From assembly GCF_019578655.1 (NCBI RefSeq), contig NC_063261.1, positions 4,844,446 to 4,908,445 of the forward strand: a stretch of 64,000 nucleotides of DNA. Reading direction: 5' to 3'. The DNA comes from Ricinus communis. Taxonomy: Eukaryota; Streptophyta; Magnoliopsida; Malpighiales; Euphorbiaceae. A program made the position numbers and the translations under genes. Shown here piece after piece: positions 11,905-22,240 of this stretch (positions are counted from its first letter, which is position 1; every line of letters begins with the position of its first letter). The notes beneath the pieces were generated by a model. The model did not search any database, was not told where the DNA came from, and saw nothing but the letters and a program-made list of their open reading frames with translations.

Positions 11905-12175
11905 TAGGAATTGCCCTGGTCGAGCATTACTCTCTGGGTTGAGTAGAGTGAGTGTGCCGGAGTAAAGATCCCTGGTCGAGCATTGCTCTCTGGTCGCCGC
12001 CTTATTTGGAAACCTAAGTGACCAGACTGGAGTTAAGGACCCTGGTTGAGCTACGCTCTCTGGGCGCCAGTCTTATTGGAGTAAGAGAGCCGAAAGGCTA
12101 AGAGTGTTAGTGATAATTAAGTGTCTGAACTGGATTTAAGGATCCTAGTTGAGTTTCGCTCTTTGGGCGCCAGTT
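11905..12175. repeat. four degenerate internal repeats in the solo LTR
   Basis: Four copies of a unit built on CCTGGTCGAGCATTGCTCTC followed by TGGGCGCC, at about 11,917, 11,968, 12,039 and 12,146. Spacing is irregular (about 50-107 bp) and the copies are progressively diverged. Confidence 0.75.
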
Positions 12176-13517
12176 CTGTTAGAATGAGAGAGAGTCGAGA
12201 TGTTTAGTGTTGGGATTAGGGTTCTGCTGAGGCACTCCGTCCCGTAGTAGGTGAAAATTATTTTATTTAAGCATGGCATGACACGTCTATTTTTGCATGG
12301 CTTAACATTTATTTAAATAAATAAATGTGTTATTGAAGTGTTTGTAATTGTTTTTGGATATATGATTTTAACTCACTCTCGAGACTGATAGTCTCAATTT
12401 TACTATTTTTCAGATTTGTGATTGTTAGTCCTCTTGTGGCTCTTATCTAATAACCAGACTCCTTCATCATCGGGTGATGTATTTGATTTGGTATGTTTGA
12501 CTTGTAAGATTTTAGATTCTCCACAGTAGAAGTAATAAACTTATCAGTTGTAATTTTATGTAGTTTCGGGTCTTGCCTAATTCTACTGGCAGACCGAATT
12601 AAATATGTAGAATTTAATGGTTAAGATTAATTGTGACATCAGTGATGTTAGATAAGGTTTAATTAAGTTAGTGAGTGGTCAGGCTTATTACGGGATTCGG
12701 TGGCCTTATGCCTACCCATTCCCTAGTGCCGGTCGCGGGTCCACAGATCGGGTCGTGACAGATAACTCTCAAATTTTTGGTCTAATTCAATTAAGCTTTT
12801 AAATTTTAAGTCGGAATAATTAAACCATTAAACTAAATAATACAGAATAATTAAGCTTTTCTATGCAACTTCTTTACTTTTGGCCTTAACTATTTTGGCA
12901 AAAGATACGAATAACTCCTTAAAATTTTCACTAAATCTCAATTAAGCCTTTAAAATATGAGGTGGAACAATTAAGGCCTTAAACTAAAATATTACTATTT
13001 CTACAAAAGAAAAAGATAAAACCCTTTCATTTTTCACACCTAGGTTTTATCTTAATTTTTTTATTTCTTCACACGTTGGTTTTATTTTTTTTTTTATTGT
13101 TGAAATATTATTTTAATTTTTATATTATTTTTTAGAAATATAAAAAATAGAATTCGTAATCTATGTGTCTTCATGCTATTCCTTGTCATTTTATTTGTCT
13201 TTATCAATAAAAATTAATTATCTGTAGTAGTAATGAAGTTACATAAGAGGTTTAATTGTTCTGTATTATTTAATTTAAGGGCTTAATTGTTCTAAATTAT
13301 AGTTTAGGGCTTAATTTATATTTATTCAATAATTTAGGAGTTATCCATATCTTCTGCCAAAATAATTAACGATAGCAGTAACGTAATTGCATAGAGAGAC
13401 CTAGTTATTCCGTATTATGTAGTTTATGGACTTAATTATTCCAACTTAAAATTTAGGGACTTAATTGAGAATTGGCCAAAAATTAAAAATATATTTGTAT
13501 CTTTTGCCTTTTTAATT

Positions 13518-15330
13518 TATCAAACATTCATTCGTTTATATCAAAAAAGTTTATTATTTAGTCGAAATCTTTAATTTATTCAACATCATTCGTTGAGGGT
13601 TTACTGTAAGATAAAATCCATTTTTCCTGTAATATACAAGTAAAATTGCCCTAGAACCTTGCCAATTAACAACTAAGTAAGAAAAAAAATACTTGCAATC
13701 TTAAAATCCCAATCAAAAGAGGAGTTTTTATTAATTGTTCTATTGTTTTATGGAAATCTAAAATATAATTTACACAAATAAACTTGTGAACATAATTCAT
13801 TTTTTTTCCTCATCAATGTATTCCAAATATAATGCAAATCTAACTTTGGAATAAAATCTATTAACAATTATTTAAGCACAACAAAATCTAATCCAGTTAC
13901 TTCTTTTCTAGCTTTAGAAATTGGGATTTTTTAGAAATATCTTTAAAAAAGTTTAAAATATCATTTTTATTGTTAAAATTTTCTCTTTTAAAAATATAGC
14001 GGTTACAAAATAGTATATATTATTAACAATTTGATATATATTTTATAATTTTTATAGAATTTAGTTCTTTCTTACATGTTTAGTATACTTTTAGCGTATG
14101 TTTAACATCCATTCAATAATATTAATTTAGTATACATAATTAGTATCTAAAACTATTTTTTATATTTATCTTTTATATATTAGTATATATTTTATATATA
14201 ATAGGTATATATTTAGTATAATTAGTATTTAAAACTATTTTTCTAAAATCCATTCAATAACTTTTTTATAATTATAAAAGGTATATGTTAAATATATGTT
14301 TAGTATCTTTTATCAAAATTTAAATTTGTTTAATATATTTAATTTTAAAATTATTTTTTCCAGTAGCAATGGATATAATATCATTGTTTATTCAATATAA
14401 TAGAATATATTCAATTTATTTTAATATAATGACCTAATATATAATATACTTAATGCATTTGTATCTTTAAGAAAACACAAAAAAAGTTACAGTAAATAGT
14501 ATATATTTTATAGATTTGTATAATATTTTATATATTTTTATATACATTTTGTATATAAATAATATATGATTTGTTTTATATATAATTCAATTATGTTCTA
14601 AATATATATTTTTTTTAAAAAAAGTGGTACAATAAAAGGTATATATTAAGCTTATCATGTAATTCTATTAAAATCTAAAGTAGTGCAGAGTATATGTATA
14701 CTGTTTACATCTTTAATTTTTTTCTCAAATTATTTAGGCAATCCATCAAACACTATTTGCATGTTCAATAACAAATTTTGAAAAAAAAAAAAACCAATAT
14801 CCTTCAATACATTGATCCCATTAATCTTAAAAATATAGCATCATATGATTTTACATTCTTCTATTTGTCAAGTTCTTTTTGTTTATCTTCAGTCCTTTTT
14901 TTAATAGTTATTATAATTACTAAAAGCTACTTCACTTTACTATTTAATATGCTGGTAAAATGAGAAATTACAATTGGCTAATATGCTGGTAAAATGAGAA
15001 ATTACAATTTGCTAAGCATATATTATGTTTCGTATACATATAGTTTAATAGATGTATATTGTTTTGTATATAATAACAAACTCATAAATACTACATCCAC
15101 CAATAGTATTACCAAAAGCAAAAAAATATCATTTAAAGAAATTCATCGTCTATCTCAAGTGCATATTCAACGCGCACACATATAACAAAAACTCACAAAT
15201 TTCTTCCAAGATATTACATGTAATAAGAATTGATTCAGATAAGTTAACTTAAAACCTATAAATAATAGTCACATCACCCACCATTTTCTTGGGGGAATAA
15301 TAAAGGAAGGCGGTTAGTAAACTATAAAAG
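13518..15330. other. AT-rich intergenic region
   Basis: Very AT-rich, with many TATATTTAGTATA-like words between 14,020 and 14,660. No credible gene. Short open frames at 14,778-15,185 are AT-rich chance frames. Confidence 0.6.
14946..15013. repeat. 34-bp tandem duplication
   Basis: Two copies of AATATGCTGGTAAAATGAGA plus 14 more bases (14,946-14,979 and 14,980-15,013), differing at one base. Confidence 0.95.
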
Positions 15331-15332
15331 AC

Positions 15333-15352
15333 AAAAAAAAAAAAAAAAAAAA
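15333..15352. repeat. poly(A) run
   Basis: About 20 consecutive A. No retroposon could be attached to it. Confidence 0.9.
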
Positions 15353-15906
15353 AGAAAGACTAAAGGAGATTGACTTGATTCTCTGTGGGAAATGCTTCCA
15401 TGCATGATCATGACTAAACTCATTACTCTTCCATCGTATCCATATATATCATTGTATAAGATGACAATCTCACGGCTCATTTAACATTTATTTTCAAAGC
15501 ATAGTGACGTCAAGAATTTCAATTTATTTCGTTTGATGTTAGTATAAAAAAATATTTAGCATATGAAATTAATAATGTAAAGGACAAGGAAATTTAATCC
15601 TTTGCGAGATATCGACGAAGATAAAAATAAGAAAGAGGATTTTCTTTGAGAGAGAAATATTTCTTTAAAAGAGAGTGGTTTCAATGGATATACCGTATAA
15701 AACAAAAGAAAGAAGTCAAAAAAAGTAAAAAGAGAATAGAGACAAGGTACAAATGTAATAAAAAAATCTAAAGTATAAATTTGGATTTGATCTTTCAAAG
15801 ATTGCCAAGATTCCATTAATCATAAGGACAATGAGTAAACAAACATCTTCTAGATTCTACATCTATTGAATCATCTAAAGGTTAGGTTGCTCATTCATGA
15901 GCAAGT

Positions 15907-18900
15907 TCAGTTCAAAAATATACCTGTGAAATACAAACTGAAAATTACAAAAACCACTACAGAAAGCATATGTGGCCTCTCAATAACGCCAGTTGATGTT
16001 GACCTGCAAACAAACAAAACCAACAGCTTATTAGGTATTCATGCATAAAACCCAACATCTTTAACTAAACAAAAACTGTGAAAGGCATGAAAAAATGAAT
16101 ACTCACAACCTGCTTATAAAAATATTCCAGAAATAGATAAAATGCAGCTCAAATAAAACTAGGAGATATTAATCAAAACAATTTACCTGGCCACAACACC
16201 CGGAGCTGACTTGGTCCTAATTCCAAAATCAAACGGGAAGAGCGGATCATAGTGTGAATCCCCAATGTTCATTGGTAGTTGTTCTACATTTTTAAACCAA
16301 GTTCGTGGTAGTTTTCCAGTAAATCCATAATCTCCAAAGAGGACATCGGTCACACCTTGGCCTTCAGTGCCAGGTAACCATGCTGCCACTAAGGCATCCA
16401 TTGAAAAAACATATGGTTCAATCACAAGAGGCCTGCCTGAGACAATGATAACCACACACTTGACAGTCTCACAGACATTGCTGATGACAGTGGGACCAGG
16501 ATCCATCATTGTGAGGTCCAAGCTGTCTCCGGCCGTCTCAGCATAAGGGGGCTCACCAACAACAACAATGGCATAATCAAACTTATTGGACTTGACAAAG
16601 CTGCTATCAGGATTCTCTTGGAAGACAACTTCTGTATCTGGATCAATTGCAGATTTTATGGCAGCAAGGATAGTGGTTCCTGCAATGGAACCAAACAGGG
16701 TCAATTTTATTGCTTCCTGCTAAAAGATATAAGCAGGACATGTTGTATTCAATAATTACTTAGGATTGGAATACATATTAATAAAGCAATACTCAATGCC
16801 ACAGTTTCAAGTATTGAGGACAGAACAGATATGCTTCTAGGAAGCTGGCTACCTAATTTCAGCTCTACAGTGTTACAAGGTATATCCAATGACTTCACAA
16901 ATGGAAGTCGAACCACCCAAATTACTGAAATATTTTTCAAAATAAAAAAAAGCATCCTTATACCCCTTCTTTTCACACCATATTACAAAACTAACATTTA
17001 GTACATAATCTAATAAGTGACAAATCTTTCAGGCATACGATGTAGCTATCTAACTGCCAAAATTGTTTCAGATGCTTATGTAGAACATTGCTCAAATTGT
17101 AATTCTATTAGGGAATTTGCAGTCTTCCTCCCAACTTTCTTGGCACCATATTCAAGCCTAATGATTCCAAAGAATATTCTAAAATAGTGCAAGTAATGAT
17201 AATTTTTTTTCCTTTTTAAATTGTCTATGCAAGTGATTATAAGGACAAAAATTTTCATGAATGTGTTATTTAAAGCGTCCCACTTGTACTATGTGGCACC
17301 ATAACATGTTAAGCAAAACATACCCCTTGTATAGTTGTTGCCATTAAATCCTTGCCATTCAATTGTCCATCCACCACATTGGTAGCCCAGATTATCAGCA
17401 TGAGTGCCCGCAACTAGAACCTTTGAAGCTTTCTTAGGGAGAGGTAGTAAAGGATCAGTTCCATTCTTCCCATTCTTTAGCAGCACAAGTGATTTCCTAA
17501 CAGCTTCCCTTGCCAAGTCTCTATGTTCCTAGATTAACAGCACATTCATCACTAAGGGCATTAAACCTACTAGAAATAACATCTAAAATAATAAGTGCGT
17601 TAAAAAAAAAAATCAGAAAGTGACTAACGGCAAGGGAAGTGATTCAAGCACGTTGCACGTACAAGTTATATGGAGTAACATCTAAATGGAAATGGAAGAT
17701 GCAGATATTGTTTGCATTCTAGCATTATCCAACAGCATACAAAACCAAACTGTAGAGTGAAAAGCCAATTCATAAACTTTTCAATATGTACTCAATAACA
17801 GATTGATTTACTGACCTGGCTTCCAAGTTCATTGACAAGGCTGAGATCAGCCAATGGGTTCTCAAAGAGGCCCATGCTGAACTTGACAAGCAAAATTCTT
17901 CCCACAGCATCATCGATGCGATCCATAGGGATGACTTTGTTCTTGACCAGGTAAATAAGATCATCACTGAACTCAGTATAGTTGAAAGGGACCATGACCT
18001 GAAAAGAAAAGAACCTTTCCAGTTTCAAATTCATGTTTGGTTTCATTATCAGTTTTACGGTGACTAATTTAGGGCTAAAAGTAGTTTCATTCGAATTCAG
18101 TCTCAAATGTCAATATTCATAAATCCAGCTGCTAACCATGTCAATGCCAGCTTGAATTGCAGCTTGGACAGAATATGAGTAGTTTGCATGTGGAGGCGAG
18201 GTAATCCTGTCAATTCCCTGCCAATCTGAGATAACAAATCCCTGCAGTTCCTTTCAAGAAACCAAATGGAGTTATCATGGGAATGCCATAATTTATGCTG
18301 CATATATATAGCGAAGCTAATGGAATTATACATATTCAACGTGACATACACAGAAAGAGAAGACCAAGTACCACTTCTATTGTGTGGAACAAACCCATCA
18401 AGAATATATAATTTTTCAAACAAGTAACAACTAGGTCAAAATAATAAACCAGAATACATAGATACCCATGATGACTATGGTGGAATGCAAATATGATTAA
18501 AAACATGAATGCATCTATCCAGGAGAAATTTGGTAATCCACAACCAGCAAAAAATAAACGACAGCCAAAGCACGCTCGTTTTCACATTAAAGGCATTGAA
18601 AGGATTGCAGGAGGATACATCTAAAAGCACAGCCAAGGAAAGTCTTTGGAGGTATATTGCTGTTGGGTTAGCTATGCATCAAGTATATTCATGAATATAA
18701 TAGCAGCACAGGAACCACAGAGCTTTTACTAGGTATGTTCATTCTCTAATTGTTTTCAGCAGGACACATACCTTTCACATGTCTTATATAAACCTATCTA
18801 CATCTTAGAAATTCACAATAAATGTGACATTAACCTTGAACTTGAGGGTATCCTTGAGGAATCCAGTAATTAGCTCACGGTTTCCATGCATCTTTTCTCC

Positions 18901-21563
18901 ATTCCAACTGGAGTAGGAAACCATGATTGTTGAGACACCCTTGATAATTGAATCAGAATAGGCAGGCATGTGCATGCTCAACAATCCATGCATGTCAATC
19001 ACTGTGTTGTTTTCATTGATACCCTTGGTTGTGCCACCATCACCTACAAAATGCTTTGCACAAGCTGCAACCTTTTTCCTACAAGAAAGAACATTATGAA
19101 TTATAATATAGATATATAACAAGAAATAAGTGTAATAAGAATTTGAGAAAGTCGAGAATATAGTGCAGATAATAATTAGCAGAGATAGAAAGTACAGACA
19201 GTTAGGAAACAGAATGGCAGTTATCAAGTGCTTTAGTTTTAACATATAATGTCTCGTACAATGACACCATTTAACTACTGCACTTCTCAAGCATCAAAAA
19301 GAAAAAGAAAGAAGGCAATTCAGTAATTTAAAACTAAGATTCAGGGCATGCACTGTGCTCCATTTTGTGCTAGATGTAGAAAACTTTGACCATACAAGTG
19401 ATCTTGCAAAACTGCAAAGCCTATTCAATGAAGGAAATTCTGAAGCATTCTTACTTTCCCCCAACATATGGAACTCCTTTTCGAGATTTAGCAGGAATAT
19501 CCCCTTGTAAACCCAGTACAATCTCGGTCATCTCTTCCACAACATTGTGATCCTCACTATAGCTTTCATAACAGCGACCCCACCTTGGATCTCGACAAAC
19601 CTTTAAAGCAAACATCAGGAATATCAAAGGAGTAAAGTGAAAATGAGAATAATGCATAGAAGCACTCAGCCACAACTTCAACTACCTAATCACTGATAAA
19701 TTCCTTCAGTTGTGAAATTTATTTTACCAATGTAACATACCGCTATGCATGGAGCAAAGACATAAGGAATCCCTGTAGCTCTAACTTCAAGAGCAGTTGC
19801 ACTGCCAATCCTCTTCACCAGGTTAGGATCCCTGCTTATAAGCAGATTTACAAAATAAACAAAAGTAGATGTGTCTTAGTGGCATTGCGTAAAATTAAAA
19901 ATAACCAGATGGGACGTTCCTCAAGAATAAATAACATGAACTGATCCAAAGATCTCAATGACAAAATTGCTCTATAGCTGTCAAGCAATTCATAACTAAA
20001 AAGGGCATTAACCAAACTAATTAAAAGGGCATCCACTAACCAAATGTGAGATTTTCTTACATTACTTTCTTTTTCCTTTTCTTCTTTCCCTTTTCTTTTA
20101 AGCACTGTATATTTTATAATGCACCTTAAAATTCAACATGATTTTATTATGTTAACAGTCTAATTTAGTACTCAAACAAAGAGAGGGAAATCGGCCACAT
20201 TAAAATTACTTTCTAGGGAGGTTCGTTTAATATCCAAAAACTGTGTAGAAAGAACACAACCTTTTTAGAAACAAAGACTACGAGACTTTTTGTTTTCATG
20301 ACCTAAAAAAATGTGAAAGACATTGACCTAACAGATGCAGCATGCAACTTGAAATGAAAGTCACAAAGAAGTTATTGATTAACAAGTCTTGAAAGAGACT
20401 GATAAACATTCAAGAACAACCATTAGATAAGGAACTTCAAACTATACTTGCCTAGTAGCTCCAAGCCCAATATTGTGAGGAAATATTGTAGCATTATAGA
20501 CATTGTTATGTCCATGAACAGCATCAATGCCATAAATCATTGGAATCCCCAGACGACTAGACAAAGATCCATTTTGAAACCCATTTATCATATTAACCCA
20601 ATCCTCAGCACTAGCCTCATGAAGTGGCGCACTCCCACCGCCACTCAGTACACTACCTGCAGCAAGAAGAAACATTTAGTCCTTTCTGTCTTTTATTGAC
20701 ATTCATCACTTTCATCAGTTATTCTTGTCATACATTCAACTGAAGAGTTATTGAGTGCCAAATTCAGTTTCTTCTTCAGTAGTTTGATGTGACAGACAAT
20801 CAAATGCAGCAACAAACATAAGAAAAGGGTAATAAAAGGACAGAGAGAACCAAATATGCTGAAATGAAAACTTTAGAAGAACCTTAAAGCCTTTAAAATA
20901 TATGCAAGCACCTCAACTAATAGACATTATAAAATATAATTAGAATTCCAAGCCCAAGAAGTAATTCAAACTCCATTGAATATGCAAAGCATAAAAGAAA
21001 AGCCAAAGTTTGTAACGCATGGTGCTTTTATCTTGGGGTTAACAGAGGAATTGACCCAACATTTATGAAGAAAAATAATATTGTATACATACTATGAATC
21101 AACTAGAGTATGTCCATATAAACTGATATCAGAACCCGAATATCAAGTTTTAAAAACCCCAAGAATGCAAAAGGAAAGGAATATTAACTGCTATTAATTT
21201 TTATTTGACAAGAGGAATACGTGCAGTGCTATTCATTGGGGACAATATATAGTAATAAAGGGGCAGCAACAGCAACATTGTAAAAAAATTGATAAACTTA
21301 CTATTATTGAAATAAAAACGTCAAAAAGAAGAAGAAGAAGGGAATATACCGATGGAGTAGGTCTTCAAAATGTCAGGACTAGCAATCAATCTGTCAATTT
21401 GTACCATTTGAGCAATTTTTTCTTCTAAAGTCATTCTTTTCATCAAGTCTTTAACTCGAGCACCCACTGGCTGTTTCGGGTCTTTGTATTTAACATACTC
21501 TGCTTCTACCATTGCTATCCACACCCATAACCACAAAATGCCCATTGCTAAAACCCTAGACAT
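15907..21563 (-). CDS. GH3 beta-glucosidase / beta-glucan exohydrolase, ten coding exons
   Basis: Secreted family-3 glycoside hydrolase, expected to remove terminal beta-linked glucose from cell-wall oligosaccharides in the apoplast. Exons (minus): 21350-21563, 20452-20656, 19741-19831, 19455-19600, 18835-19078, 18137-18241, 17816-17998, 17324-17528, 16187-16679, 15907-16003; total 1,983 nt, 660 residues, phases consistent. A hydrophobic signal peptide (residues 1 to ~21) follows the ATG at 21,563. The GH3 N-domain has [21 protein letters not shown] and [10 protein letters not shown]. The nucleophile is Asp ~306 in GFVISDW; by analogy with barley ExoI the acid/base is Glu ~453 in GGWTIEW. The C-domain ends near [10 protein letters not shown]. 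All introns are GT-AG except intron 2, which is GC-AG. If the last intron is retained, translation stops at once (629 residues). If spliced, 31 residues with a hydrophobic tail are added. No lesions seen. Confidence 0.95.
16004..16186 (-). other. terminal intron of the GH3 gene, alternative C-terminus
   Basis: Donor GGCCAG|GTAAAT and acceptor TTTGCAG|GTCAAC. Unspliced, the frame ends AGG-TAA at the junction. Spliced, it continues 31 codons to TGA at 15,907-15,909, including a stretch of mostly V/F/I/L/Y residues at the very end. Such a tail could signal GPI anchoring, which is inference. Confidence 0.75.
19832..20451 (-). other. GC-AG intron 2 of the GH3 gene
   Basis: Donor reads ACTAG|GCAAGT and acceptor AAGCAG|GGATCC. 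Only this junction keeps the frame through LGATR-DPNLV. GCAAGT is the consensus form of the rare GC donor class. Confidence 0.9.
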
Positions 21564-21574
21564 CTTCACTTTTC

Positions 21575-21925
21575 CTACACAGTCACGTCAAAGATTCAAG
21601 AAATAAGAGATACAATGAGAACCCAAATGCAAGAAAAAGAAAAGACAAATTAAATCAAAACTTCGTTTGACTGCTAAGAAAATCACGCATCTCTGAGTAG
21701 CACTTAATGAGCCACACTCGAGAATGAAATGTAACTACTGTGCATTATTGAAAATCAAAGAAAGAATGGAATCAAATAGCATACAAGAAGGTTAAACAAT
21801 CAAGAAACTTTTTTTTTTTTTCCTCTTTCTTATTCCTTACACTTTCTAAGCAACCAAACATTTCAACCATCTTTAGGAACCCAACAAACATATTCAAACG
21901 TAAACGAGAGAGAGAGAGAGCTTAC
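21575..21925 (-). other. 5'UTR intron of the GH3 gene
   Basis: A donor CTCAA|GTAAGC (21,925) and an acceptor TGTGTAG|GAAAAG (21,575) bracket an AT-rich stretch just upstream of the ATG. This is predicted from splice consensus only. Confidence 0.6.
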
Positions 21926-22240
21926 TTGAGCAGTAGAACTCAGGTTTACTATGAAATGTGGAGTGGTGCAAGAAAAAGAAAATGGAAAATTGAAGTGACA
22001 AGTATTGGAGTAGCTTGGTTTGCTTTTACTTTCTTGGTGGAATCTGAGTGGAAAGTAGAAAGTGTTATTGTCGTTGGTGCACAGAGTGAAAGAGAACGTG
22101 AAAGAGAAAATATTTATCGATTCCTGATTGGTGCACAGAGTGAAAGAGAACGGGATAGGCCACGTGTACATCGTGTTTCGAGTATGGTTGAGGGCCACGT
22201 CCTAATTATTCTTTTTTTTGTTAGTTTGTTCATCTAATAC
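21926..22240 (-). promoter_or_regulatory. GH3 gene 5' leader and promoter region
   Basis: Upstream of the predicted leader lie a G-box CACGTG (22,161-22,166) and a second ACGT core in GGCCACGTCC (22,192-22,201). There are also two copies of a 23-bp direct repeat starting GGTGCACAGAGTG (22,076-22,098 and 22,130-22,152). An AT-rich ATATTTATCG between the repeats could serve as a TATA element. A GA run at 21,906-21,920 lies just inside the intron. Transcription start was not determined. Confidence 0.5.

Larger units (their letters stand above)
9727..12760. mobile_element. solo LTR of a Ty3/gypsy-type element
   Basis: A 3,034-bp block beginning TGTAATATCC and ending GGGTCGTGACA, flanked by perfect 5-bp duplications GATAA (9,722-9,726 and 12,761-12,765). 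No PBS, polypurine tract or coding domain lies inside or beside it, as expected after recombination between two LTRs. It contains an (AT)n tract, a GA-rich tract, a GC-rich stretch (10,600-11,200) and a set of internal repeats near 11,900-12,190. Long open frames in the GC-rich part (for example 10,507-11,139) have low-complexity products and look non-coding. Gypsy assignment rests on end sequence and size only. Confidence 0.88.
9709..13508. mobile_element. Mutator-like foldback MITE split by a solo LTR
   Basis: Terminal inverted repeats start GGCAAAAGGTAC at 9,709 and end GTATCTTTTGCC at 13,508. A perfect 9-bp direct repeat TTTTTAATT flanks them (9,700-9,708 and 13,509-13,517); a 9-bp target duplication is typical of Mutator-like elements. 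Arms are long: the left arm (9,709-9,726 then 12,766-12,892) is complementary to 13,380-13,508. An inner pair (12,893-13,050 and 13,240-13,370) is a second copy of the same arm sequence. Without the inserted LTR and its duplicated target it would be about 761 bp. There is no transposase, so it is non-autonomous. Confidence 0.85.

Noticed and set aside
12893..13370. A second MITE nested in the first with its own target duplication
   Set aside because: The bases outside the inner GGCAAAAG motifs are complementary, not directly repeated, so they extend the inverted repeat.
15333..15352. Poly(A) run as the tail of a LINE or processed pseudogene
   Set aside because: No coding sequence or target duplication could be linked to it on either side.
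17076..20105. Short minus-strand frames between GH3 exons
   Set aside because: They extend exon frames into introns or lie within introns. Splice junctions explain the conserved parts.
21863..22237. Open frames over the GH3 leader and promoter
   Set aside because: GA-rich and duplicated non-coding sequence. The products are Ser/Arg/Glu low complexity and overlap the predicted 5'UTR.
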